Origin: an uncultured Clostridia bacterium
GTDB taxonomy: Bacteria > Bacillota > Clostridia > Oscillospirales > Ruminococcaceae
DNA: 9,844 nucleotides
Reading direction: 5' to 3'
Assembly: GCA_937891895.1 (NCBI GenBank)
Contig: CALATN010000036.1
Coordinates: 1 to 9,844 of the forward strand
Part shown: in pieces, positions 1 through 5,323 of the stretch
Layout: each line of letters opens with the position of its first letter
How positions within the stretch are numbered: the first letter of the stretch is position 1
The notes under the pieces: generated by a model
What the model saw: only the letters and a program-made list of their open reading frames with translations
Database searches by the model: none
What the model was told of the DNA's origin: nothing
Program-made: the position numbers and the translations under genes

Positions 1-143
1 CCAGAGCTCTTCTCCAGGTTAACGCTGAGCTTCGTCCAGTTCTCAAGAAGGCTGGCTTCCTCACACGTGACCCAAGAATGAAGGAAAGAAAGAAGTACGG
101 TCTCAAGGCTGCTCGTCGCGCTCCTCAGTTCTCCAAGAGATAA
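1..143 (+). CDS. rpsI: 30S ribosomal protein S9, 3' end only
   Basis: This is the C-terminal 46 residues of ribosomal protein S9, a small-subunit protein whose basic tail reaches the decoding region. The gene starts upstream of the window; the reading frame begins at base 3 and ends with TAA at 141-143. The visible residues include the family-typical stretch LTRDPRMKERKKYGLKAARR followed by APQFSKR at the terminus, with the conserved Lys/Arg-rich tail ending in KR. The gene appears intact to its natural end, so any element integrated here has kept or restored the coding sequence. What follows is not another ribosomal gene but repeats, two terminators and an integrase gene reading back towards rpsI. 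This makes the rpsI 3' end the probable chromosomal attachment site. Identification is by recognition of the conserved tail and is very secure. Confidence 0.95.
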   Translation, partial: RALLQVNAELRPVLKKAGFLTRDPRMKERKKYGLKAARRAPQFSKR

Positions 144-150
144 CCCTTAT
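120..150. other. Predicted left attachment site (attL) at the rpsI 3' end
   Basis: The last rpsI codons and stop are followed by a tyrosine integrase gene oriented towards them, the usual layout when an element integrates at the 3' end of a conserved gene. The extent given is only a guess at where the crossover core lies. A matching direct repeat (attR) containing the rpsI terminal codons was looked for by eye in the rest of the window and not found, so the core sequence cannot be defined. Confidence 0.35.
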
Positions 151-233
151 CCCTTTTGGGAACTCACAAACCGCATTGTTATCGTGTTTGTATCAGTGTG
201 GAATTGCTTGAAATACAGCGAAATCAAACTTAC

Positions 234-263
234 AACTAACACATAACTAACAAGCAACTAACA
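234..263 (+). repeat. Three 11-bp-phased AACTAACA direct repeats, probable integrase arm sites
   Basis: AACTAACA occurs exactly three times, at 234-241, 245-252 and 256-263, each copy 11 bases after the last, so all lie on nearly the same helical face. They sit between the rpsI end and the integrase gene, close to the presumed crossover point. Tyrosine integrases of the Tn916/lambda type bind short direct repeats in the element arms through a separate N-terminal domain. The integrase here has such an N-terminal region. The role is inferred from position and phasing. Confidence 0.6.
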
Positions 264-268
264 AATTT

Positions 269-303
269 CAAGGCATTCATCGTAAGGTGAGTGCCTTGTT
301 TTT
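269..303 (+). terminator. Rho-independent terminator downstream of rpsI
   Basis: An 11-bp stem is formed by CAAGGCATTCA (269-279) and TGAGTGCCTTG (288-298), with one G-T wobble and an 8-nt loop. It is followed directly by TTTTT at 299-303. Read on the + strand it would end the ribosomal protein transcript before it entered the integrase gene antisense. If the element boundary is at the rpsI stop, this terminator belongs to the element. Confidence 0.75.
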
Positions 304-308
304 ATGCC

Positions 309-346
309 AAAATCCGCCGACAGATTTTTCTGCCAGCGGATTTTTT
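309..346. terminator. Bidirectional terminator at the end of the integrase gene
   Basis: Outer arms AAAATCCGC (309-317) and GCGGATTTT (336-344) pair perfectly. An inner CAG/CTG pair (321-323 with 330-332) tops the hairpin, separated by an unpaired CGA/CCA bulge. Six T follow the GC part on the + strand, and the A-rich left side gives a short T run on the minus strand. It can therefore serve the integrase transcript, whose stop codon is at 351-353, and also any readthrough from rpsI. Confidence 0.65.
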
Positions 347-350
347 ATGC

Positions 351-1400
351 CTAAATCTTGTTTATCGCTCCCAACAGCTCCTGCACATTGATGTGAGTAT
401 AAACTCTCTCGGTCAGCGTCATTGCTCCCGAATGACCCACGATTTTCTTTATGAGGGTAGGCGAAACCTCTTTTTCTGTCAGCATTGATATACAAGTGTG
501 ACGGGTATCGTGCGGTTTGTGAGCAGCGTCTATCAGCTCCATTACAGGTGTCCAGTAGCTGTCATAATAGTTTCGGTAAGTAAAATGCTCGCCTTCAGGT
601 GTGTGGAGTAGATATTCAAAGCCATCATCGTACCATTTTCTGAAAAACGGATATGTCTTGTCTGCAATAGGAACAGCTCGTATGCCGTTGTCAGTCTTGC
701 TTTCAACTACATTGAAATAATGCTCGTCAATATGAACATTCTCACGTTTTAGGTCAAGCAGTTCTGAAACACGGACGCCGCTGTATATCAGCATAAGGAC
801 AATCTGTGCATAAATGTTCTTTTCCTGTACCCAGAGAGCCTCGATTTCTTCCTTGCTGAAAGGAGAACGGTCGATTTTGTTCGGGTTTTTATCCTTGTAT
901 TTTGCGATGTCAATATGCTGTGAATAGTCCCTGTTGCAGATTTCATATTTCATAGCGTATTCGTACATCTGATTGAGCAGAACACGCAGCTTACGCAGGG
1001 TAGGGTAATTTTTGCCACAGGTATCAATAACTCCTTGCAGGTCTATCAGTTTTAGCTCTTTGATTATTCTGCCGTGAATAGCGGTGCAGCATTTATATGA
1101 GGCTTGATAGCCTTTTATATTTGAGGCAGATATTGTGGGGTATTTCTCGGCAGACCATTTCTCATACACTTCTGCAAATGTAACCTTACTTGCATCCACA
1201 TCGTATGGATTTTTGTTGTAATCCATAAGCATTTCAATGCCCTTTGCTCTTGTAGGAGCGTAACCGATGGTGATATATAGCTGTTTCGCTTTGCCTGTTT
1301 CTTCGTCAATATCCCAACCTACTGTTTTTCGTACTATGTACGGATTTCTTCGGTTGCCCGACAATTTATATACAGAGCCAACGCCGTTCGCTAATCTCAT
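351..1400 (-). CDS. int: Tyrosine recombinase/integrase of the IME
   Basis: This 349-aa enzyme is expected to catalyse integration and excision of the element at the rpsI 3' end. From residue 1 to about 65 lies a beta-rich arm-binding region (GSVYKLSGNRRNPYIVRKT, then LYITIGY). About 70-165 is a SAM-like core-binding domain (VTFAEVYEKW). The catalytic domain carries Arg210 in YSGVRVSELLDL, a likely Lys235, the HDTRH box (His297, Arg300), His323 in VGHS and nucleophile Tyr334 in ERVYTHI. All key residues are present. The frame opens earlier with TTG at 1406, but the Shine-Dalgarno GAGGAGG (minus strand, 1407-1413) leaves 6 nt only for the ATG at 1400, so that start was chosen. It lies 36 nt after the relaxase stop and is probably co-transcribed with it. 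The family assignment is firm; the exact target is inferred from position. Confidence 0.93.
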   Translation of the reverse strand: MRLANGVGSVYKLSGNRRNPYIVRKTVGWDIDEETGKAKQLYITIGYAPTRAKGIEMLMDYNKNPYDVDASKVTFAEVYEKWSAEKYPTISASNIKGYQASYKCCTAIHGRIIKELKLIDLQGVIDTCGKNYPTLRKLRVLLNQMYEYAMKYEICNRDYSQHIDIAKYKDKNPNKIDRSPFSKEEIEALWVQEKNIYAQIVLMLIYSGVRVSELLDLKRENVHIDEHYFNVVESKTDNGIRAVPIADKTYPFFRKWYDDGFEYLLHTPEGEHFTYRNYYDSYWTPVMELIDAAHKPHDTRHTCISMLTEKEVSPTLIKKIVGHSGAMTLTERVYTHINVQELLGAINKI

Positions 1401-1436
1401 AATCAACCTCCTCTACACAAATCAGAAAAGAAAATC

Positions 1437-2750
1437 TCACCGCCTTACCCCTCTCCTTACAGGCTGTAAGAACTCCTGCAGCTTTTGGGTAAGTTTCAAG
1501 CTCTCGATAAACTCCATAACCCTCTGGAATTTAGCTTTAAAGCTGTCACGCTCACGCTCAGCATTACGCAGAGCAGCTTTAAGCGGATACAGGGAGCGTA
1601 TCTCTTGCGTGAGGGCGTCATTCTTTTCGGTAGATTTCCTGTTTTCTTCTTTCAGCTTTGTAATCTCGGCGTTAAGCTCGCTTTCCTTTTTCTCGGTGGC
1701 AAGCTGTTTCTTTGCAAGGTCGGTCAGAGTTCCGTAATCTTCCCTCGACATCGTTATCTTGCCACCAAGAACAGTCTTTCCAGTTTCTATTTCATCAATC
1801 CTCTTGATTTTCGTTACTTTGCTTACACTCGTTTTAAGCTCGGCGGTCGTTTCGGTGAGAGCAGTTGTTTTTTCTGCAATCTGCTCGTCCAGATGTTCTA
1901 TTACAGCAGTTTTCTCTTGATACTGTTCGTCAAGGCTGTCGATAATTTCCTCGACTTGTGTTCGCAGCTCCTCACGATGATGTAACAGCCTATCAGCATT
2001 TTTCGCCTGTTCTTCCAACCGTGCGACCTGCTGTTTCATATCCTCGGCTTGTTCTTTTGCCTCGGCGTACTCTTTGTATTGCTCAACGGTCAGACTGCCA
2101 CGGGATTTCTGCGGTTCGGATATTTCAATGCCGTGCCTGTTGCAGATTTCGATTAAAATCTTCACCTCTGCGGCTCTCCAACGGCTTATAGCGTTTTCGC
2201 CGTCGCCGTGTCCCATTTCCTTTAAAGCCTGTGCAAGACCGTTCTGCGTGTCTACACCACGCTTGTAATGCCCGATGGGAATGTAATCGATATGTAGGTG
2301 CGGGGTTGCCTCGTCATTATGCAGAACGGCATTGAATACATAGAAATTCGGGTTGCGTTTTAAAAAGCCCTCAATATATTCGGTAAGGCACTCGGCGGCT
2401 ATTTCAGCATCGGGCGAGCCTGTGCCTGTATCGTTCTTACAGCCAATCTGAACAATATCCTCATAAAAGCTCTTTCTTTTGTCAGCCGCAACAATCACAT
2501 TGTTGCAGGGTGCGTGTGAAAACGCATAACGGAAATATCCGTCTTTAATTCTGCGGTCAGCTCTTTTCTGCCTTGCGTTGTATCGTTCGACCGCCTTTGC
2601 AAAGCAATTTTCATAAGCCTGCTCGATAGGCATTTTTACAAAGGTGATATTATTACAGCTTTTGGAGCTGTCCACGTTCTTCGGTCTGAATGTTCTGTTG
2701 TTGTGGGAGAGGCTCCCTTTGCCTTGACAGAATGAAACGGTCTTTGTCAT
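1437..2750 (-). CDS. mob: MobV-family relaxase (Mob/Pre plasmid recombination enzyme)
   Basis: This 437-aa protein should nick the element's oriT and lead its transfer strand through a helper conjugation apparatus. Residues 1-215 match the Mob_Pre domain. Motif I is SHNNRTF, with His16 at the position of the His nucleophile described for MobM of pMV158. The metal-binding motif III is HNDEATPHLH (residues 144-153, His144, His151, His153), the MOBV hallmark HxDExxPHxH. Residues about 222-420 are Glu/Lys/Gln-rich with heptad character and form a long coiled coil, as in other MobV proteins, probably for dimerisation. The tail is basic (RRGVRR). The ATG at 2750 has AAGGAGA 6 nt upstream. The gene follows an oriT-like region and precedes the integrase gene in the same orientation. 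All motifs are intact, so it is probably active. Confidence 0.92.
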   Translation of the reverse strand: MTKTVSFCQGKGSLSHNNRTFRPKNVDSSKSCNNITFVKMPIEQAYENCFAKAVERYNARQKRADRRIKDGYFRYAFSHAPCNNVIVAADKRKSFYEDIVQIGCKNDTGTGSPDAEIAAECLTEYIEGFLKRNPNFYVFNAVLHNDEATPHLHIDYIPIGHYKRGVDTQNGLAQALKEMGHGDGENAISRWRAAEVKILIEICNRHGIEISEPQKSRGSLTVEQYKEYAEAKEQAEDMKQQVARLEEQAKNADRLLHHREELRTQVEEIIDSLDEQYQEKTAVIEHLDEQIAEKTTALTETTAELKTSVSKVTKIKRIDEIETGKTVLGGKITMSREDYGTLTDLAKKQLATEKKESELNAEITKLKEENRKSTEKNDALTQEIRSLYPLKAALRNAERERDSFKAKFQRVMEFIESLKLTQKLQEFLQPVRRGVRR

Positions 2751-2785
2751 TTTCGGTCTCCTTTCTTTTTCGCCACAGCAGTTTT

Positions 2786-2857
2786 TTATCTATGACTTGT
2801 CATAGATAACTCCATAGTATCTGTGACATTCCAGCCTTGCTTTCATATCACAGATAC
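2786..2857. other. Putative origin of transfer (oriT) with two inverted repeats
   Basis: Immediately upstream of the relaxase gene lie two perfect inverted repeats. The first has arms TTATCTATGAC (2786-2796) and GTCATAGATAA (2799-2809) with a 2-nt centre. The second has arms GTATCTGTGA (2817-2826) and TCACAGATAC (2848-2857) around a 21-nt spacer. The arms are related: both contain a TATCTRTGA core. MobV relaxases act on nearby oriT sequences built of short inverted repeats beside their own gene. The position fits oriT, but the nick site cannot be assigned. The repeats could also serve as operators for mob autoregulation. Confidence 0.55.
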
Positions 2858-2922
2858 AGGGGCTCTCCGAGGGGCAGACGTTCCCTCTGCACTCCCTTTG
2901 CGACTTGCTGGAATCATCAAGG

Positions 2923-2960
2923 TTGCAACATTGCAAGATTGCAATGACTGTGGTTTGCAA
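2923..2960 (-). repeat. TTGCAA iteron block, copy 1 (inverted relative to 3910-3947)
   Basis: TTGCAA, itself a palindrome, occurs at 2923, 2931, 2939 and 2955, that is on an 8-bp grid with one position skipped. The reverse complement of the block at 3910-3947 matches it at 35 of 38 bases, including the unique spacer TGACTGTG. It ends 8 bases before the stop codon of the TnpV-like gene, in the gap between that gene and the oriT-like region. It could be an iteron-type binding site for the ATPase or another replication protein, or one end of a captured segment. Confidence 0.7.
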
Positions 2961-2968
2961 TCTTCCTC

Positions 2969-3304
2969 CTAAACGGGCATTCTGATTCGCAGAACAATCT
3001 GCTCCATTACCTCGTGTTCAACCGTGAGAGAACGCATTTTCTCCCACGATACGATTTCGTTGAATGTAGTTGGTCGGGGATTTTTCTGGGCGTACTGTCT
3101 GCGGAGCAGCTCCCACATTTCCCAAGCCTCGCTGTCAATCCGTCGGGCAAGTTCATCAAATTCGTTGTCCTTGAAATTTGTCGAGATTTCATCGGGAGTG
3201 CAGTTTTCTTTCATATATTTCTGCCAAGCCTCGCCCCAGCGACCTATGGGGTTATGAATAAGTTCCTGTTCTTCGGTGGTTATGTTTTGTTTGAGTTTGG
3301 TCAT
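2969..3304 (-). CDS. TnpV-like small element protein
   Basis: This 111-aa protein has no recognisable catalytic motif. Residues about 19-33 (IGRWGEAWQKYMKEN) and a following helix with the pattern ID-EA-EM-LL (about 56-70) resemble the TnpV family. These are small proteins encoded by Tn4451-type and related clostridial mobile elements whose biochemical role is unknown. The family's usual C-terminus, with a RMNN-type segment, is not evident; this one ends in RIRMPV. The length is normal for the family. It is predicted cytoplasmic, charged and mostly helical. The ATG at 3304 has a weak AAAGGA 9 nt upstream. It lies upstream of mob in the same orientation but is separated from it by the iteron block and oriT-like region. 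The assignment rests on remembered family pattern, hence the moderate confidence. Confidence 0.55.
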   Translation of the reverse strand: MTKLKQNITTEEQELIHNPIGRWGEAWQKYMKENCTPDEISTNFKDNEFDELARRIDSEAWEMWELLRRQYAQKNPRPTTFNEIVSWEKMRSLTVEHEVMEQIVLRIRMPV

Positions 3305-3323
3305 AATTATTAGTCCTTTCGTA

Positions 3324-3352
3324 TTGAATTTTGTGGGTGGGTGTGGTATAAT
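3324..3352 (+). promoter_or_regulatory. Sigma-A promoter of the acetyltransferase gene
   Basis: TTGAAT (3324-3329) and a perfect TATAAT (3347-3352) are separated by exactly 17 bases. This is a strong housekeeping-type promoter, about 37 bases upstream of the chosen GNAT start codon. It lies in the divergent gap between tnpV and the GNAT gene, so the GNAT gene is an independent transcription unit within an otherwise minus-strand region. Confidence 0.75.
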
Positions 3353-3388
3353 AGTTGAAAATATAATGAGTTATATGGAGGTATGCTA

Positions 3389-3847
3389 ATGGATATTTTA
3401 GTTTTCAAATCTGATATGCAACGAGCAGTAGATAGTTTTTTTGATAAGTGCTTTTCCGCTGTTGGTATACCATATTCACCAAAAGATAGACACATAGATA
3501 TTGCAAATGTAGAACAGCATTATATGCAAGACGGTTGCTTTTGGTGTCTATATGATAACGATACTCTTATCGGTACAGTTGCTATACGCATAATTGATGC
3601 CGAAAATAAGGTTGTTGAACTTAAACGTATGTTCGTATTACCCGAACAGCAAGGAAAAGGGTATGGAAAACTACTTTTGAATTATGCCATTGATTATGCG
3701 AAAGAGCAACAATATAGTAAAATATGTTTGGATACTCGAAAGCAGTTTTCTGCAGCTCAACACCTATATCGAACTAACGGTTTTGTGGAAACAGAAAAAT
3801 ACAATGATAATGAGCGAGCCGAACTATATTTTGAATTGATTTTATGA
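3389..3847 (+). CDS. GNAT-family N-acetyltransferase
   Basis: This 152-aa protein transfers an acetyl group from acetyl-CoA to an unknown amine. The core GNAT fold is visible. A beta-4 strand (VVELKRMFVL, about 75-84) leads into the pyrophosphate-binding loop EQQGKGYGKLLL (86-97, matching Q-x-x-G-x-G/A). The C-terminal part has the usual CLDTRKQFSAAQHLYRTNGF (113-132). An ATG two codons earlier (3383) lies only 1 nt from the ribosome binding site GGAGG (3377-3381), whereas the ATG at 3389 has ideal 7-nt spacing and was chosen. The gene runs against its neighbours and has its own promoter. It appears more A/T-rich than the backbone, so it looks like inserted cargo. It does not resemble the well-known aminoglycoside acetyltransferases closely enough to name. 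Stress or toxin-type acetylation cannot be excluded. Confidence 0.85.
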   Translation: MDILVFKSDMQRAVDSFFDKCFSAVGIPYSPKDRHIDIANVEQHYMQDGCFWCLYDNDTLIGTVAIRIIDAENKVVELKRMFVLPEQQGKGYGKLLLNYAIDYAKEQQYSKICLDTRKQFSAAQHLYRTNGFVETEKYNDNERAELYFELIL

Positions 3848-3852
3848 TTTGC

Positions 3853-3878
3853 GTGACGGCTGGTGACGGTTGTGACGG
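3853..3878 (+). repeat. Three GTGACGG direct repeats
   Basis: GTGACGG occurs at 3853-3859, 3863-3869 and 3872-3878, at 10- and 9-base steps, just after the GNAT stop and before iteron copy 2. On the minus strand this is a CCGTCAC series downstream of the ATPase. In one minus-strand frame it reads Thr-Val-Thr-Thr-Val-Thr. It may therefore be a relic of a longer ATPase C-terminal tail rather than a binding site. No function is assigned. Confidence 0.5.
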
Positions 3879-3909
3879 TTATTTAGACACCGCCGCTACA
3901 TTTTCAAGG

Positions 3910-3947
3910 TTGCAAAGCACAGTCATTGCAATCTTGCAACCTTGCAA
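3910..3947 (+). repeat. TTGCAA iteron block, copy 2 (inverted relative to 2923-2960)
   Basis: TTGCAA occurs at 3910, 3926, 3934 and 3942, the mirror image of the spacing in copy 1. The block starts 3 bases beyond the ATPase stop codon (minus strand, 3951-3953). With copy 1 it bounds a segment of 949 bases containing tnpV and the GNAT gene. The paired inverted layout next to a RepA-like ATPase suggests an origin of replication or a repeat-bounded insertion. Confidence 0.7.
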
Positions 3948-3950
3948 TGT

Positions 3951-4913
3951 TCATTCCGATAATTTCCAATACCAGCTCTCGCCGACCTTGAATGAGGTTA
4001 CGGCGAGAGCTTTTTTTGCCTCGTCAAGCGTTCGCTTGCTGAAATCCATTTCCGCTGCTGCACCCAGTATCTCCTTTTGGCTTTTTTCGCCGTCAGCAAG
4101 TATATCAAGCAAAAAGTCCTTTGCTGTTTCCAGTTTGCTGATACTTGTGCCGCCGTCCTCTAAAAACTGGTCTGCGGTGATGTCTATTGCTCCACGCCAT
4201 TCGAGAGCGGAGCTTTCGTTTATTCCGAACATAAGCGACTGCCCCGTGGGAGCAAGGCTGCTTTTGGCGTGGCTCATAACACGCTTTGTCGGCTCGTTTT
4301 TCATCTTACCCACAATCAGCATACTTCTTGCCACCGCAGGAATATCTATTGAGCCTAAACCTCGGTATGCACATTTCTGTCCTGCGCTTTTATTCAGATG
4401 TCCGATGAGAACAACAGCACAGCCGTAGTTTTCCGCTATTCTTCCCAAGTGTGACATTACAGGACGTATCTCGTTGGCTCGGTGCATATCCACATTCGCA
4501 CCAAGATAGGCTTGAATGGGGTCGAGAATAACCAGCTTTGCATTAGTCTGCTTTATAGCCTCCTCGATACGCTCATCGTTCATAGAAAGCTCCTCTTTGC
4601 TTTCGTCAATAACGAGAATGTGGCTACAATCCGCATTAACAGCCTCCAATCTCGGTTTAATGGTGTCGGCAAGTCCGTCCTCTGCGGTCTGATAGATGAT
4701 ATTTACAGGCTCTCGGCTGTTTGTATCTCCTGGGAGCATATCTCCACGGGTGAGTGCGGCGGCGATAGCGAGGGCGAGAGTTGTTTTGCCCTCGCCCGGA
4801 TCGCCTTGAATTATCGTGATTTTTCCGAGAGGTATGTACGGTTTCCACAGCCATTTGACAGGAACGGACTCCACATCACTCATATTTATAAGGGTGAGCG
4901 GAGTTTTACTCAT
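3951..4913 (-). CDS. RepA-like RecA/AAA-type ATPase (AAA_25 class)
   Basis: This 320-aa P-loop ATPase is of the RSF1010 RepA/DnaB-like hexameric helicase type often carried by phages and IMEs. It probably acts in replicating or unwinding the excised element. Walker A is GDPGEGKTT (37-45), Walker B is KLVILD (126-131), the sensor-like motif is LIGHLNK (169-175), and YRGLGS (183-188) precedes the last core strands. This order is typical of AAA_25 proteins. Residues about 245-320 form a charged helical, winged-helix-like tail ending YWKLSE. The start at 4913 overlaps the excisionase-like gene by 8 nt, indicating translational coupling; an AAGGCGG-type Shine-Dalgarno lies in that upstream gene. 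Iteron copy 2 follows the stop directly. DNA repair or regulatory roles are less likely given the neighbours. Confidence 0.85.
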   Translation of the reverse strand: MSKTPLTLINMSDVESVPVKWLWKPYIPLGKITIIQGDPGEGKTTLALAIAAALTRGDMLPGDTNSREPVNIIYQTAEDGLADTIKPRLEAVNADCSHILVIDESKEELSMNDERIEEAIKQTNAKLVILDPIQAYLGANVDMHRANEIRPVMSHLGRIAENYGCAVVLIGHLNKSAGQKCAYRGLGSIDIPAVARSMLIVGKMKNEPTKRVMSHAKSSLAPTGQSLMFGINESSALEWRGAIDITADQFLEDGGTSISKLETAKDFLLDILADGEKSQKEILGAAAEMDFSKRTLDEAKKALAVTSFKVGESWYWKLSE

Positions 4914-5139
4914 TGAGAGCCGCCTTGTCGTTGAAATAGCCTGTTGCCTCCCACACCAGCTTATCGGAGCAGTAATAGGTGTATTCAGAAGAACCTTCGT
5001 TCTTCATCGCAACCCCGAAAGGAAGTATGCCACGCTGTAAGCCGATGCGGATAAACTGCGGATTTTTGCCTGTTGCACGGGCGATTTCGGTGATAGGTAC
5101 ATTTCGACCTGTGAATTTAGGGTGTTCTACATAATTCAT
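4906..5139 (-). CDS. Excisionase-like winged helix-turn-helix protein
   Basis: This 77-aa basic protein resembles small element-encoded DNA-binding proteins of the excisionase/MerR-like type. Residues 14-40 (VPITEIARATGKNPQFIRIG onward) form a helix-turn-helix. They are followed by LPFGVAMKNEGSSEYTYYCS (39-58), which fits a beta-hairpin wing, and a short amphipathic helix. Such proteins bend the att region to favour excision or act as operon regulators. The frame is open from an ATG at 5157, but that reading places the strong Shine-Dalgarno AAGGAGG (minus strand, 5147-5153) inside the gene. The site is spaced 7 nt from the ATG at 5139, so the shorter start was chosen. It is the first gene of the operon behind the TTGACA/TATAAT promoter and overlaps the ATPase gene by 8 nt. 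The excision role is inferred. Confidence 0.75.
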   Translation of the reverse strand: MNYVEHPKFTGRNVPITEIARATGKNPQFIRIGLQRGILPFGVAMKNEGSSEYTYYCSDKLVWEATGYFNDKAALNE

Positions 5140-5208
5140 TTCATTTCCTCCTTGCATTTGTTGATTTTGTGTGATATAATGAATTATATGAGTAAAAAAT
5201 ACAAGATA

Positions 5209-5247
5209 AATTCATTATAGAACATTCCAAATGTTCTATAATGAATT
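5209..5247. promoter_or_regulatory. Perfect 18-bp-arm palindrome overlapping the minus-strand promoter
   Basis: Arms AATTCATTATAGAACATT (5209-5226) and its exact complement (5230-5247) flank a 3-nt centre CCA. The right end overlaps the -10 hexamer of the minus-strand promoter. Nearly the whole palindrome falls in the first transcribed bases of the excisionase-ATPase mRNA. It can be an operator, probably for the divergent XRE regulator, or a stable 5' hairpin in that mRNA. A third copy of TATAATGAATTATA occurs at 5175-5188. Confidence 0.7.
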
Positions 5248-5273
5248 ATAATGCACTCAAGTGCATTTGTCAA
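5245..5273 (-). promoter_or_regulatory. Consensus sigma-A promoter of the excisionase-ATPase operon
   Basis: On the minus strand TTGACA (complement of 5268-5273) and TATAAT (complement of 5245-5250) are both perfect consensus hexamers, separated by exactly 17 bases. Transcription would begin near 5238 and run into the excisionase-like gene, leaving a leader of about 100 nt. Such a strong promoter in an integrated element implies repression in the quiescent state. The palindromes in and beside it fit that. Confidence 0.85.
5250..5267. promoter_or_regulatory. Operator-like palindrome filling the promoter spacer
   Basis: AATGCACT (5250-5257) and AGTGCATT (5260-5267) pair perfectly around a CA centre. 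The palindrome occupies essentially the whole 17-bp spacer between the -35 and -10 hexamers of the minus-strand promoter. A half-site, AATGCAC, recurs at 5297-5303, 20 bases before the XRE start codon. The layout fits a repressor that blocks the excisionase-ATPase promoter and regulates its own gene. The XRE protein encoded at 5324 is the obvious candidate. Confidence 0.7.
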
Positions 5274-5323
5274 TACTCACGGGTTCTTTTTGTTCAAATG
5301 CACAATTTATATAGGAGAATTTT

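Noticed and set aside
1267..2268. Several + strand open frames of 64-166 codons opposite the relaxase and integrase genes
   Set aside because: They are antisense to well-supported genes with full motif sets, their translations are low-complexity Ser/Phe/Leu-rich shadows, and no ribosome binding sites support them.
2923..3947. TTGCAA repeats as a CRISPR array
   Set aside because: The repeats are 6-8 bp with 2-bp gaps, far too short, with no spacers and no cas genes.
3844..4428. 194-codon + strand open frame opposite the RepA-like ATPase
   Set aside because: It is antisense to an ATPase with clear Walker A and B motifs, and its start sits within the GNAT stop codon without an independent ribosome binding site.
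5220..5236. GAAC...GTTC within the large palindrome as a LexA (DinR) SOS box
   Set aside because: The half-sites are separated by 9 bases rather than the 4 of the Gram-positive LexA box, and they are just the inner part of a longer perfect palindrome.
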